From positions 1,302,001 to 1,366,000 of the forward strand of contig NZ_MVAD01000001.1 of assembly GCF_002007115.1 (NCBI RefSeq): a stretch of DNA of 64,000 bases, read 5' to 3'. The stretch comes from Massilia sp. KIM. Its GTDB lineage: Bacteria; Pseudomonadota; Gammaproteobacteria; Burkholderiales; Burkholderiaceae_D. A program made the translations under genes and the position numbers. The notes beneath the pieces were generated by a model. It was not told where the DNA came from. It did no database searches and saw only the letters and a program-made list of their open reading frames with translations. Below, in pieces: positions 1 to 8,945 of the stretch. The stretch's first letter is position 1, and each line of letters opens with the position of its first letter.

Positions 1-271
1 CCGGGGTGTCGATGATGTTGATGCGGTGCTCGGGGAAGTTGCTGCCCATGCCCTTCCAAAAGGCCGTGGTCGCGGCCGAGGTGATCGTGATGCCGCGTTC
101 CTGTTCCTGCTCCATCCAGTCCATGGTCGCCGCCCCATTGTGCACCTCGCCGATCTTGTGATTGACGCCGGTGTAGAACAGGATGCGCTCGGTGGTCGTG
201 GTTTTGCCGGCATCGATGTGGGCGCTGATGCCGATGTTGCGGTAACGCTCAATGGGGGTCTTACGGCTCAT
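1..271 (-). CDS. fusA: Translation elongation factor G, N-terminal part (cut by window edge)
   Basis: This is the first 90 codons of EF-G, the GTPase that moves tRNA and mRNA through the ribosome after peptide transfer. The protein opens [14 protein letters not shown] and carries the P-loop [12 protein letters not shown], the switch I region around ERGITIT and the start of the G3 motif NIIDTPG. The ATG at 271 is preceded by an AGGAG site six bases upstream. No rpsG lies upstream; instead 261 noncoding bases separate it from a divergent TonB receptor gene. This suggests a second EF-G copy outside the usual str operon. The rest of the gene lies beyond position 1. Confidence 0.95.
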   Translation of the reverse strand, partial: MSRKTPIERYRNIGISAHIDAGKTTTTERILFYTGVNHKIGEVHNGAATMDWMEQEQERGITITSAATTAFWKGMGSNFPEHRINIIDTP

Positions 272-532
272 CACAATCTCCTGTGCTTGCGGAATGCCTA
301 TCTCGGGATGTATTGCTGAGTTTCAAGTTGGGCAGGCATTCAATGTAACTGAAGTGCGCACGCTTTGCTGGTGGCGGGGCCGTTTTCTCTCCCCTGTGGC
401 GGAGGCGCGCGCAGCGCTTCGGTGGGGCATGCGAAGCCCATGCTGCCAAGAGGGGCGCTGGTAGGAATTCACGGCTGAGTTATGAGAGAATCAAGGGCTT
501 CGCTTCGCTAACACCACCCTTTTTCAGAACGT

Positions 533-2893
533 ATGTACACCTCGCGCCGTCCCGCTTCCTCCCTGCTTCCGTCGCTCCGCGTTTCCTGCCTCTGCCTTTC
601 CGCTCTGGGCGGCGTCCTGCTGGCCGCCGGTCCCGCCGCCGCCTGGCAGACCCAGGAGGCGCAGCCCGGAACCGGGCAGCCGGCGCGGGTGGGCACGGCG
701 CCAGCCGCCGCGACCCCGACCGCTACAACGCCGACTGCTGGGCAGCCGGCTGCTGCGCCGCCTGCGACGGCCAACCCGCCGGTATCCTCGACGGTGGAAG
801 TGACGGCCGCGCGCCAGTCCAACCGCATCGACCGCCAGAGCTACGACGTCAAGGCCGATCCGGCCAGCACCAACGACAGCGTGGCCGACACCCTGAACAA
901 GGTGCCTTCAGTTGCGGTGGACGCGGACGGCAACGTCTCCCTGCGCGGCCGCAACAACGTGCAGATCCTGGTCGACGGCAAGCCCTCGGCCATGATGCAG
1001 GGCGATAACCGGGCCGCCGCCCTGCAGGCCCTGCCGGCCGGCGACCTGGAGTCGGTGGAGGTGATCAACAATCCGGGCGCCCAGTTCGGCAACGAGGGCG
1101 GCGGCGGTCCGATCATCAACCTGGTGATGCGGCGCGAGCGCCGCCCCGGCGGCTTCGGCGCGCTCAACGCCAATGCCGGCACCAAGGGCCGCTACAACGC
1201 GTCGGCCTTCGGCAGCTACACGGCCGGCCGCGTGAGCTGGCAGGGCAGCATGTACGGCCGCCACGACCGCCGCGAGTCGAGCGGCGAGACGGTGCGCGAG
1301 CGCATCGATCCGGTGACCCGGGCCGCCGCTGGCAGCGTCCAGAACATCAGCGGCGAAACGGTCAACGACATCGGCGGCTTCAACGGCTCGGTCACCTACA
1401 ACCTCGGCGAGAAGGACGTGCTGGGCGCGAGCCTGGGCTACAACGCGGTCAACGGCGACGGCGACAATGCCGAGTACTACCGCGGCACGCGCGCCGACGG
1501 CAGCGTGGATAGCGAGTACCTGCGCACCACCGAGCGCGACAACCGGAACCGCAACTACAACGCCAGCCTGCGCCTGGACCACAAGGGCGAGGCGCCCGGC
1601 GAGCTGCTCAAGCTCGACCTGCGCCTGTCCGGCACCGACGCCGACAGCGACGCGCGCTACGCCAGCCGCTACACCGTGCGTCCGGCCAACGCCCAGAACC
1701 CCTTCAACCGCCAGGAAGGCGTGAACGACACCCGCGTGATCGACTTCACCGGCGACTACGAGCGCCCGGTCGAGAACGGCATCGTCAAGCTGGGCTACAA
1801 GCTGGCCCGCACCCGCAGCGTGGGCGACAACCTGTTCATCGACATCGATCCGGTCACCGGCGTGGAGCGGGTGAACAGCAACCGCACCAACCGCTTCGAG
1901 CTGGACGACACCACCTACGCCGTGTACGGCTCCTACCAGCGCCGCATCGACGAGAAATGGAGCGCGCTGGGCGGCCTGCGCGCCGAGTACAACGAGCTCG
2001 ATCTTGACCAGGTGACCACCCGCATCCAGGCCACCAACCATTCCTTCGACCTGATCCCGAGCGCCTTCGTCACCTACGGCCTGTCGGACGACACCACGAT
2101 CCGCCTCAGCTACGCGCACCGCATCCGCCGCCCCAACGCGGGCGAGCTGAACCCGTTCGTGATCTACCGCGACGAACTGAACCTCGCCTCCGGCAACCCG
2201 CGCCTGAAGCCGAGCGACACCGACTCGCTCGAACTCGGCGTCGAGACCAAACTCGGCAAGGTTGACACCAATGTGCGCCTGTACGCGCGCCGCGACACCG
2301 ACCTGATCCAGGAACGGCGGGTGCTGCTGGCCAACGACGTGGTCCTGAGCACGCGCGAGAACGCGGGCAGCAACCGCTCGGGCGGCATCGAGTTCAATTT
2401 CAGCGGCAAGGCCACCGAGAAGCTGAGCCTCAACCTGAACGGCAACATCGGCTATGCCGAGCAGACCGCGCTCGGCGTGGCCAGCGGCGGCGACGACAAG
2501 CGCAGCGCCACCACCGTGTCGGCGCGCGGGCGCATCAGCTACCAGCTGGACAAGGACAACAGCTTCCAGGTGATCCTCAACGCCCAGGGCAAGCAACTGC
2601 TCGGCGAGGGCTACCGCAAGCCGGTGCGCAGCGCCGACTTCACCTACCGCCGCAACCTGACCCCGGCCATGAGCCTGGTGCTCAACGTCAACGACGTGTT
2701 CGACTCGCAGAAGATCGAGACCGTGACCGACACCGAGCGCCTGCGGGAATACAGCCTGCGCCGCAATGGCGGGCGCGCCCTGTTCGTCGGCCTTTCCTAC
2801 CGCTTCGGCAGCTTCGCCGGCAACGGCCAGCGCCCGCCGGGTCCGGGCGGCCCCGGCATGCGCATGGGGCCGCGCGGCCCCGGGCCCATGTAA
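533..2893 (+). CDS. TonB-dependent outer membrane receptor
   Basis: This 786-residue protein is probably an outer membrane beta-barrel that imports a substrate using TonB energy. It has a signal peptide ending near AAGPAAAWQ, then a Pro/Ala/Thr-rich linker (about 40-85). A plug domain follows, with VSSTVEVTA, DTLNKVPSVAVD and VQILVDGKPS (about 85-200), then a long barrel with many alternating aromatic strands (outer membrane beta-barrel family, PF14905 type). The last strand (LFVGLSYRFGSF) is followed by about 25 Gly/Pro/Met-rich residues, unusual because such barrels normally end at the strand's Phe. The substrate cannot be named from sequence. It converges with the PAS-GGDEF-EAL gene with only 3 bp between them. 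Confidence 0.9.
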   Translation: MYTSRRPASSLLPSLRVSCLCLSALGGVLLAAGPAAAWQTQEAQPGTGQPARVGTAPAAATPTATTPTAGQPAAAPPATANPPVSSTVEVTAARQSNRIDRQSYDVKADPASTNDSVADTLNKVPSVAVDADGNVSLRGRNNVQILVDGKPSAMMQGDNRAAALQALPAGDLESVEVINNPGAQFGNEGGGGPIINLVMRRERRPGGFGALNANAGTKGRYNASAFGSYTAGRVSWQGSMYGRHDRRESSGETVRERIDPVTRAAAGSVQNISGETVNDIGGFNGSVTYNLGEKDVLGASLGYNAVNGDGDNAEYYRGTRADGSVDSEYLRTTERDNRNRNYNASLRLDHKGEAPGELLKLDLRLSGTDADSDARYASRYTVRPANAQNPFNRQEGVNDTRVIDFTGDYERPVENGIVKLGYKLARTRSVGDNLFIDIDPVTGVERVNSNRTNRFELDDTTYAVYGSYQRRIDEKWSALGGLRAEYNELDLDQVTTRIQATNHSFDLIPSAFVTYGLSDDTTIRLSYAHRIRRPNAGELNPFVIYRDELNLASGNPRLKPSDTDSLELGVETKLGKVDTNVRLYARRDTDLIQERRVLLANDVVLSTRENAGSNRSGGIEFNFSGKATEKLSLNLNGNIGYAEQTALGVASGGDDKRSATTVSARGRISYQLDKDNSFQVILNAQGKQLLGEGYRKPVRSADFTYRRNLTPAMSLVLNVNDVFDSQKIETVTDTERLREYSLRRNGGRALFVGLSYRFGSFAGNGQRPPGPGGPGMRMGPRGPGPM

Positions 2894-2896
2894 GCC

Positions 2897-5272
2897 TCAG
2901 GCGGGCAGGCGGGTGTCGCTGCGCAGCATGTCGCGCAGGCGCTCGCTCGGCACCGCGGGGCTGAAGTAGTAGCCCTGGATCTGGTCGCAGCCCTGGGCCC
3001 GCAGGAAATCGACCTGCTCGCGCGTCTCGACCCCTTCGGCGACCACCTGCAGCTTGAGGCTGTGGCCGAGGGCGATGATGGCGCGCGGGATCACTGTGTG
3101 CTCGTCGTCGCAGGGACCGCCCAGGAAGGAGCGGTCGATCTTGATGTAGTCGACCGGGAACTTGCGCAGGCGGCTCAGGCTCGAGTAGCCGGTGCCGAAG
3201 TCATCGATCGACAGGCGCACGCCGAGCGCCTTCAGCTCGTCCAGCGCATCCATGGCGTCTCCCGGGCGGTCCATCAGCTGGCTCTCCGTCACCTCCAGTT
3301 CGAAGCGCTGCGGCGCCACCCGGTAGCGGCGCAGGGTGCGGCCGAGCTGCTGCGCGAACCGGCGCTGGCGCAACTGGTGCGCCGACAGGTTGACCGAGAT
3401 GACCACGTCGTCCAGCCCTTCCTCGCCCAGGCTGCGCAGCGCCTTGCAGGCTTCGTGGATCACCCATTGCCCGAGCGGGACGATCAGGCCGGTTTCCTCG
3501 GCCACCGGAATGAAGCTGTCCGGCCCGACCAGGCCGTGGTTCGGGCGCTGCCAGCGCACCAGGGCCTCCGCGCCCACCACCTTGCCGCTGCGCAGGTCGA
3601 CCTTGGGCTGGAAGCCGAGCACCAGTTCGCGGTTGCGGATCGCGCGGCTGAGGCTGGCCTGCAGCAGCAGGTACTGGCGCATGGCGCTCCCCAGTTCGTC
3701 GGAATAGAACTGCACGTTGTTCTTGCCCAGCGCCTTGGCGTGGTACATGGCGGCGTCGGCCGCGCGCATCACGGCGTCCACGGTGTCGCCGTCGTTCGGG
3801 AAGAGGCTGGCGCCGACGCTGATGCCGGGGACCACCTCGCGGCCGCCCAGCTCCACCGGCGCGTTGACGCTGCGGCGCACGCGCTCCAGCAGTTCTCCCA
3901 CGTGGCCGGCCCCGAGGGCCTCGTGCACCAGCAGCACGAACTCGTCGCCGCCGATGCGCGCCACCAGGTCCTCGTCGCGCATGTTGGCGCGCAGGCGTGC
4001 GGCGACTTCCTGCAGGACCCGGTCGCCGGCCTCGTGGCCGAGGCTGTCGTTGATGTGCTTGAAGTTGTCGAGATCGACGAAGGCCAGGGCCCCGGCCGTG
4101 CCGTCGCGCCGGGCGCGCTCGACGGCCTCGCGCAGCCGGTCCATCAGCAGGGTGCGGTTGGCCAGCCCGGTGAGCGGATCGTGGTGGGCGAGGTGGCGCA
4201 GGCGCCGTTCGTAATGCCGGGAGGCGGTGACGTCGTTGAGCACGCCGACGAAATGGGTCACCTCGCCGTCGAGGCCGCGCACCGGGTCGATGCGCAGGTC
4301 GTTGTAGAACACCTCGCCGTTCTTGCGGCGGTTGCGCAGGATGGCGTGCACGCTGCGGCAGGCCTGGATCGCCTCGCGGATGCGCTGGCGCTCCGGCTCG
4401 TCGCAATCCGGAATGCCCATGAAGCGCGGGTCGCGCCCCTTGACTTCGCGCAGGCTGTAGCCGGTCAGCTGCTCGAAGGCGGGATTGACGTATTCGATCT
4501 TGTTTTCGTGCCGGTCACAGCAGGTGATGACGATGGCGTTGACGCTCGAGTAGATGGCGCGCTCGCGCACCCTCAGGCCGTGTTCGATGCGCTTGCGCTC
4601 GGTGATGTCGAGGCCGGTGCCGAACAGCCCCGGTTGGCCGCCCAGCGTGGTGCGGGCGCAGTGGAACAGGAAGCTGGTGCGCTTGCCGTGCTTGCCGACC
4701 AGTTCTCCTTCATGGCTGGACTCTCCCAGCATCAGGGCCGCATTCATCCTAGCCGTGATGGCCGGGCGTTCGGCGGGGTCGAAGAAACTTTCGACCCGCA
4801 TGCCGCGCAGCTCGGCGGGCGTGCGCTCCAGCGCCTGTTCGAGCAGGCGGTTCCAGAGCTGCAGGTGGCCGTCCTTGTCGATCACGTAGAAGACGCAGGG
4901 AAGTTCCTCGATCAGGTGCCCTACCGGCAACTCGCGCAGCAGGGCGGCAGGTGACGCGACGGGCAGTAGCGGGACCAACACCACGCTCCAGGCGGGGGGA
5001 GCCTCCGGCGCCAGGATCGCCGGCGAGAACACCGCGCGCAGCCGCAGTTCGACGCCGTCCGGGCGGCGCAGGCGGCCGATCACGCAGCGCTCGGCGCAGG
5101 CGGCCTGCGTCCTGTGCGATGCGGCGTCGATGGACATCAGGCTGCCCAGGGGCAGGCCCTGCACCTGGGCGGCGGGAAAGCCGGTCAGGCGCTCGCACGC
5201 GCTGCTCCAGGCGACGATGCGGTCGTCGTCGTCAACCAGGCAGGCGGCAAACGGGGCGGATGGATGTTCCAC
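2897..5272 (-). CDS. PAS-PAS-PAS-GGDEF-EAL cyclic-di-GMP signalling protein
   Basis: This 791-residue cytoplasmic protein should make and/or degrade c-di-GMP. Three PAS regions (about 5-105, 120-235, 235-360) are followed by a GGDEF domain with intact IGGDEF near residue 440. The EAL domain has GAEALVRW near 569, NLSAHQL, ELEVTES and DDFGTGYSSL, so both catalytic cores look complete. No transmembrane helix is evident. The GTG start at 5272 follows AGGAG by five bases; the overlapping ATG at 5274 is out of frame. Net direction of activity cannot be told from sequence. It is one of three dual-domain c-di-GMP genes in the window. Confidence 0.93.
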   Translation of the reverse strand: MEHPSAPFAACLVDDDDRIVAWSSACERLTGFPAAQVQGLPLGSLMSIDAASHRTQAACAERCVIGRLRRPDGVELRLRAVFSPAILAPEAPPAWSVVLVPLLPVASPAALLRELPVGHLIEELPCVFYVIDKDGHLQLWNRLLEQALERTPAELRGMRVESFFDPAERPAITARMNAALMLGESSHEGELVGKHGKRTSFLFHCARTTLGGQPGLFGTGLDITERKRIEHGLRVRERAIYSSVNAIVITCCDRHENKIEYVNPAFEQLTGYSLREVKGRDPRFMGIPDCDEPERQRIREAIQACRSVHAILRNRRKNGEVFYNDLRIDPVRGLDGEVTHFVGVLNDVTASRHYERRLRHLAHHDPLTGLANRTLLMDRLREAVERARRDGTAGALAFVDLDNFKHINDSLGHEAGDRVLQEVAARLRANMRDEDLVARIGGDEFVLLVHEALGAGHVGELLERVRRSVNAPVELGGREVVPGISVGASLFPNDGDTVDAVMRAADAAMYHAKALGKNNVQFYSDELGSAMRQYLLLQASLSRAIRNRELVLGFQPKVDLRSGKVVGAEALVRWQRPNHGLVGPDSFIPVAEETGLIVPLGQWVIHEACKALRSLGEEGLDDVVISVNLSAHQLRQRRFAQQLGRTLRRYRVAPQRFELEVTESQLMDRPGDAMDALDELKALGVRLSIDDFGTGYSSLSRLRKFPVDYIKIDRSFLGGPCDDEHTVIPRAIIALGHSLKLQVVAEGVETREQVDFLRAQGCDQIQGYYFSPAVPSERLRDMLRSDTRLPA

Positions 5273-5356
5273 ATGAGCTCCTGTTTTACGGCGCCCCAGG
5301 GCGCAGCATAAAACCAGGAAACCATGATAGCGCGCGCGGCGCGAAACCGCGCGCCG

Positions 5357-5384
5357 GCCCAGCTTGCGTGCGGGAAAGCTGGGC
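5357..5384 (-). terminator. Strong hairpin after the 32-residue membrane protein gene
   Basis: The 9-base arms GCCCAGCTT and AAGCTGGGC enclose a 10-base loop, 12 bases past the stop of the small gene on the minus strand. There is no clear T-run after the stem, so a rho-independent role is only possible. It may instead protect the transcript's 3' end. Confidence 0.4.
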
Positions 5385-5396
5385 GGGGCCTGCGCG

Positions 5397-5495
5397 TCAG
5401 AGCACGCCGAAGAGCAGCAGCAGGAGGAGGGTGACGACGGCGGAGATCAGGATCGAGCCCAGGCAGCCCAGCTTGTTCGAGAAAAACAGGAACAT
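5397..5495 (-). CDS. Small single-helix membrane protein, 32 residues
   Basis: A short reading frame encodes MFLFFSNKLGCLGS, then a continuous hydrophobic helix (ILISAVVTLLLLLLFGVL) to the stop. It starts at ATG 5495 with a purine-rich TGGGGA a few bases upstream. The protein would sit in the inner membrane with a very short N-terminal tail; function is unknown. Similar very short proteins with an SNxLGCLGS start followed by one helix are familiar to me from Oxalobacteraceae genomes, which raises confidence that it is translated. A GCCCAGCTT hairpin lies just downstream. Confidence 0.7.
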   Translation of the reverse strand: MFLFFSNKLGCLGSILISAVVTLLLLLLFGVL

Positions 5496-5570
5496 CGTAT
5501 TCCCCACGAGTCAACGGGTCCCCATGCTAACGCGCCCGCGTGAACAGGGGAGCCCGCTTGGCCGGAGCGG

Positions 5571-6272
5571 CTAGACGCTGTGCGCCAGGCCCAGGTTGCG
5601 GTTGGCGGGCACCGCGACGTCGATGAGTTTCGGACGCGGCAGGTTCAGCGCCGCCATCAGGGCCACGAACTCCTCGCGCGAGCGTTGGGCGAGGCGCGCG
5701 TTGTGGCGCTTCTCCCAGCCAATGGTCGAGACCGACTGGCCCTTGTAGTCGTGGCCGGGCCAGACCCGGGTGCCGTCGTCGAGGGTGAAGAGCTTGCGCG
5801 TGACACTGTCGTAGAGGGCCTCGGCGCTGCCGCTCTGGAAATCGGTGCGTCCGCAGCCGTCGATCAGGAGGGTGTCGCCGGTGAATAGGTTGCCGCGCCA
5901 CAGGTAGCACATGCTGCCGGCGGTGTGACCGGGTGTGTGGATCACGGCGATGTGTTCGCGCTGACCGAAACCGATCACGTCGCCGTCGTCGAGCTGGACT
6001 TCCGCCGGGGGAATGCCGCAGCCGCTCGGCACGCAGGCCTTGGCGCCGGTGATCTGGCGCAACTTGCCGGCCGAGGTGACGTGGTCGGCGTGGGCGTGGG
6101 TCTCCAGCACGTGGGTCAGGCGCAGGCCGAGGCGCTCGATGTGGGCCAGGTCGCGTTCGACGTGGCGGTCGACCGGGTCGATGATGACCGCGTCGCGGTT
6201 GTCGGGCGAGGTCAGGATATAGGTGAAGGTGGACGACTCGGCGTCGAACAACTGGATCGGGTTGACTTGCAT
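5571..6272 (-). CDS. MBL-fold hydrolase, ETHE1/persulfide dioxygenase-like
   Basis: This 233-residue metallo-beta-lactamase-fold protein probably oxidises glutathione persulfide to sulfite, as ETHE1-type enzymes do. It has the metal motif THAHADH, a second-ligand region HTPGHTAGSMCY, the GDTLLIDGCGRTDFQ block typical of ETHE1/Blh proteins, and the late ligand segment VWPGHDYKG. Its length fits single-domain enzymes without a rhodanese domain. The ATG at 6272 has CGAGGAGAG upstream. The first 61 bases overlap the 3' end of the upstream PEP-CTERM gene in another frame. A glyoxalase-II-like role is the alternative, but the CGRTDFQ segment favours the persulfide branch. Confidence 0.85.
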   Translation of the reverse strand: MQVNPIQLFDAESSTFTYILTSPDNRDAVIIDPVDRHVERDLAHIERLGLRLTHVLETHAHADHVTSAGKLRQITGAKACVPSGCGIPPAEVQLDDGDVIGFGQREHIAVIHTPGHTAGSMCYLWRGNLFTGDTLLIDGCGRTDFQSGSAEALYDSVTRKLFTLDDGTRVWPGHDYKGQSVSTIGWEKRHNARLAQRSREEFVALMAALNLPRPKLIDVAVPANRNLGLAHSV

Positions 6273-6976
6273 GCGGCTCTCCTCGGTAGCGGCCGATGTT
6301 GTACCACAAGTGCGGGAGCGAGGAAAGCCCGGCGGCGCCAGGCGAAGGAGACTGCGCCGGCCAGCAGGGCGGCGAGCAGCATCCCCGCCCGGGAAGGCTC
6401 GGGAACCGGGCCGAGTACGGACAGGGTATAGGACGCGGCGTCGGGGCGCATGATCCAGAAGCCTGGCGCGTCCGGGTTGGCGGGCCAGTGCTCGACACGC
6501 ACGTAGGCGTCCAGGCCGCTGTCCTGGTCGTGCCGGCGCGGCAGGAGCCAGGCGCCGGCGAAGCTGCCGGGCTCGCCCGTCAGCTGCATGCCGAAGGAGA
6601 AGGCGGTCATGGTGGCCGAGAAATCGAAGAACCGCTCGCCCTTCTGGATCAGGGCGCGGCCTTCGCCCTGGTGCGCGAAGACCTCGTCACCGACCCGGAA
6701 GGAGATGTCCAGGTCGCTGTCCATCTGGCTCAGGGAGTCGCCATGTTGCAGGAGCGTGCCCTTGTCGGGATCGAAGACCGCGCTGAAGCTGAGGGTGTAC
6801 GGGACCGGTGGGCCGTTGAACACGTCGTAATACTGTTCCCAGCCCATATTGCCGAGGATGATGGAATGGGGTTCGAGGGTGCCGCTGCTGGTGGCGGTGA
6901 CGGTCGTCGGTGCGGCGCCAACGGCCAGCGGCAGCGCGAGCGTGCAGGCGAACAAGAGTGCGGTCGAGCGGTGCAT
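6212..6976 (-). CDS. PEP-CTERM sorting domain protein with unusually long tail
   Basis: This is a 254-residue exported protein. A signal peptide (MHRSTALLFACTLALPLAVGAA) precedes a roughly 170-residue beta-rich domain with no family I recognise. A PEP-CTERM signal follows: VPEPS, a hydrophobic helix (AGMLLAALLAGAVSFAW) and the basic cluster RRR. Exosortase normally cleaves at this tag, and such proteins usually stop just after the arginines. Here about 36 more residues follow, read through the start of the persulfide-dioxygenase-like gene. That could be a lost stop codon or a frameshift. The ATG at 6976 has GGGAAG upstream. Confidence 0.8.
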   Translation of the reverse strand: MHRSTALLFACTLALPLAVGAAPTTVTATSSGTLEPHSIILGNMGWEQYYDVFNGPPVPYTLSFSAVFDPDKGTLLQHGDSLSQMDSDLDISFRVGDEVFAHQGEGRALIQKGERFFDFSATMTAFSFGMQLTGEPGSFAGAWLLPRRHDQDSGLDAYVRVEHWPANPDAPGFWIMRPDAASYTLSVLGPVPEPSRAGMLLAALLAGAVSFAWRRRAFLAPALVVQHRPLPRRAACKSTRSSCSTPSRPPSPIS

Positions 6977-7059
6977 GGCGGCTTCCCGTGGCGGTGTTCC
7001 GACAGTATAGGCGGCGTCGGGCGTGCCGGCGCACGCTTGGGAACCGACCAGTCCGCGGC

Positions 7060-7872
7060 TCAGCGCGCTGCGCGCAGCGTGGCCAGCTTGTCCCTCAGGG
7101 TCGCCTCGGACAGCTCGCCCACATGGCGCTGGTGCAGGATGCCGCGCGCGTCGTAGAACAGGGTAGTCGGGTAGCCGGCGGCGCCGGTGCGCGCCGCCAG
7201 GCGGCCGGCCGGATCGGTGACGACGTTTTGCATCTTCAGGTTCTGGGCCGCCAGGAAACGCTGGACGGTCTCGGCCGACTCGCCCTGGTTGACGTAGACA
7301 AAGCCGATATCGGTATTGGCCTGCTGGGCGCGCGCCAGGGCCGGCATCTCGCGCCGGCAGGGCGGGCACCAGGTGGCCCACAGGTTCACCACCAGCGGCT
7401 TGCCCGCGTAGGCGCTGAGCGGGGCTTCGCTGCCGTCCAGGCGGCGCACCGTCAGCTCCGGCAGCGGCGCCGCGCTCGGGGCGGCCAGCTGGGCGGCGAG
7501 ACCGCCGCCGAACCACAGCGCCACCCCCGCTAGGCTGGAGGCGAGCAGCGGGCGGCGCAAGGTGGGCGCGCGCCGGCTCAGCTCGGCCCCGATCACGCAG
7601 GCGGCGATCAGGCCGGCGCTGAGCTCGAAGCCGCCGTCGCGGAAATCGAGCGCGCTCAAGGGAGCGGCGGCGTAGAGGTCGTGGTGGCGCAGCACGAAGA
7701 CCGCACGGGCGGCGACGAAGCCGGCCAGGATCATTTTCCAGAGCACCGGCCCGGGGTCGGCGCCGCGCCGGCGGGCGAACCATACGGCCACGCCGTTGGC
7801 GAGCAGGAGGGCGAGGACAGCCAGCGCTGCTTGGAAGGGGATGACCAGGGGGCCAAGGCGGATGGCGTCCAC
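7060..7872 (-). CDS. TlpA-like thioredoxin fused to a membrane domain
   Basis: About 270 residues. The first 120 form several membrane helices with an arrangement like prolipoprotein diacylglyceryl transferase (segments PLVIPFQAAL and DFRDGGFELSAGLIAA). The C-terminal 140 form a periplasmic thioredoxin fold with the catalytic WCPPC in NLWATWCPPCRREMP and the cis-Pro segment GYPTTLFYD. The role is thiol-disulfide exchange in the periplasm. I prefer GTG 7872, which follows GGAG by six bases; a TTG at 7902 is the upstream alternative. The partner substrate is unknown; the nearby persulfide-oxidising enzyme suggests thiol or sulfur stress, as inference. Confidence 0.85.
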   Translation of the reverse strand: MDAIRLGPLVIPFQAALAVLALLLANGVAVWFARRRGADPGPVLWKMILAGFVAARAVFVLRHHDLYAAAPLSALDFRDGGFELSAGLIAACVIGAELSRRAPTLRRPLLASSLAGVALWFGGGLAAQLAAPSAAPLPELTVRRLDGSEAPLSAYAGKPLVVNLWATWCPPCRREMPALARAQQANTDIGFVYVNQGESAETVQRFLAAQNLKMQNVVTDPAGRLAARTGAAGYPTTLFYDARGILHQRHVGELSEATLRDKLATLRAAR

Positions 7873-8050
7873 GCGCAGCTCCGGTTGTTGTTGGAGCTGC
7901 AAGCATAGCGCGGTTGAGTTAGGCGAATATTAATCGCGCCGACAAAGCCCTCGGGTGGAATACAACGGCTAAGGGTGCAGGCCAGGTAAAGATGTAAGGT
8001 GAGCTCTCGAGCATGCGCTGGTTGTTCCGTACTCAAGCTGCGAAGGGGAT

Positions 8051-8716
8051 TTAGCGCCCAGGTCCGCCCGGCACGCATTCCAGCAGTGGACGCGAACTGG
8101 TCGTCTTGCCGATTTTGACCGTTCCACGCGAGCGACATACGTCGGCCAGCGTTGGCTGGACTACTTGGCGTACCGGATGGCCTTTCGTGTCGATCAGCAT
8201 TGCCTGTCCGCCGAGCGCAATGCTGTCCTGGCACTCCCAGACCGTGCAATACTCCACGCAGTCCGTGCACACTTTTGCCCTTCCTTCGTCAAAGCGCTCG
8301 CAATAGTCGTAGGCCGCTGGAACAACAATCCGGAACGTACGCACGTCGAAATAGCCGCATCGCCGACCGCCGCCATCCTTGGCCGGGGTGTCGTAGCGGC
8401 CCAAACCTTCGGGCGGGGCAGGGTAGTCGAAATCGCCAGTATGGCGTATTCCTGGAATGACTACTCTTCCGGCTGCGTTGACAGCTACCAGTTCGCGCGG
8501 ATGCTCGATCATGATAAGCGCCACGCCGCGTTTATTTAGCCTGATGTTTTTCACGAATTGCGGGCGCACAAGCCGGTCACCCGACGGGTCGGTCACAAAG
8601 CAGTCACTCGCCCAATCCTGCGCTTTATCAGTTGGAGGACACAGGTTCGCGGCCGTGCAAAAGCTGAACCAGAATGAGACCAGAACGCCCAATACCACGT
8701 GTGAAGTGAGCTTCAC
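8051..8716 (-). CDS. Secreted protein with WG-repeat-like segments
   Basis: About 221 residues with an N-terminal signal sequence (MKLTSHVVLGVLVSFWFSFCTA) and many cysteines in the mature part. Segments such as RCGYFDVRTFRIVVPAAYDYCERFDEGRAKV match the look of WG repeats: short beta units ending in a conserved aromatic, often of unknown function. The GTG start at 8716 overlaps the stop of the preceding 61-codon gene (GTGA) and has GGAG six bases upstream, so the two are probably translationally coupled. The surrounding stretch is clearly AT-richer than its neighbours, suggesting acquisition. No enzymatic role can be proposed. Confidence 0.65.
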   Translation of the reverse strand: MKLTSHVVLGVLVSFWFSFCTAANLCPPTDKAQDWASDCFVTDPSGDRLVRPQFVKNIRLNKRGVALIMIEHPRELVAVNAAGRVVIPGIRHTGDFDYPAPPEGLGRYDTPAKDGGGRRCGYFDVRTFRIVVPAAYDYCERFDEGRAKVCTDCVEYCTVWECQDSIALGGQAMLIDTKGHPVRQVVQPTLADVCRSRGTVKIGKTTSSRPLLECVPGGPGR

Positions 8717-8898
8717 TTCAGCTCCCAAAAGAAGACTTTCATCGTTTGCGTCAGCATAACGGCGCCAAATAAATTCACGTAGCCACTCATCCAGAGATAG
8801 TATTTATCACTGGCAGGATCATCGTAACCGGCCGCATATGAAAGCTTTCTCGTCGTACCGTTCCACAGCGTGAAATGGCCAACAACTCTATTGGACAT
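8713..8898 (-). CDS. Hypothetical 61-residue protein
   Basis: A short frame from ATG 8898 whose TGA overlaps the GTG start of the WG-repeat-like gene by four bases, the arrangement expected for coupled translation. The sequence has an aromatic-rich N half (GHFTLWNGTTRKLSYAAGYD) and a moderately hydrophobic C half (GYVNLFGAVMLTQTMKVFFW) that could be one membrane helix. No family is recognised and the ribosome binding site is weak. It could be the remnant of a longer membrane protein. Confidence 0.45.
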   Translation of the reverse strand: MSNRVVGHFTLWNGTTRKLSYAAGYDDPASDKYYLWMSGYVNLFGAVMLTQTMKVFFWELK

Positions 8899-8945
8899 GC
8901 TGTTCTACGAAAGTGCAGTAAGCTGTCAACGATCAGAGCGACCAG

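Noticed and set aside
908..2596. 562-codon open frame antisense to the TonB receptor
   Set aside because: Val/Ala/Gly-rich with no fold features; the receptor explains the sequence.
3062..4954. 630-codon open frame antisense to the PAS-GGDEF-EAL gene
   Set aside because: Composition is that of a shadow frame; GGDEF and EAL motifs lie on the other strand.
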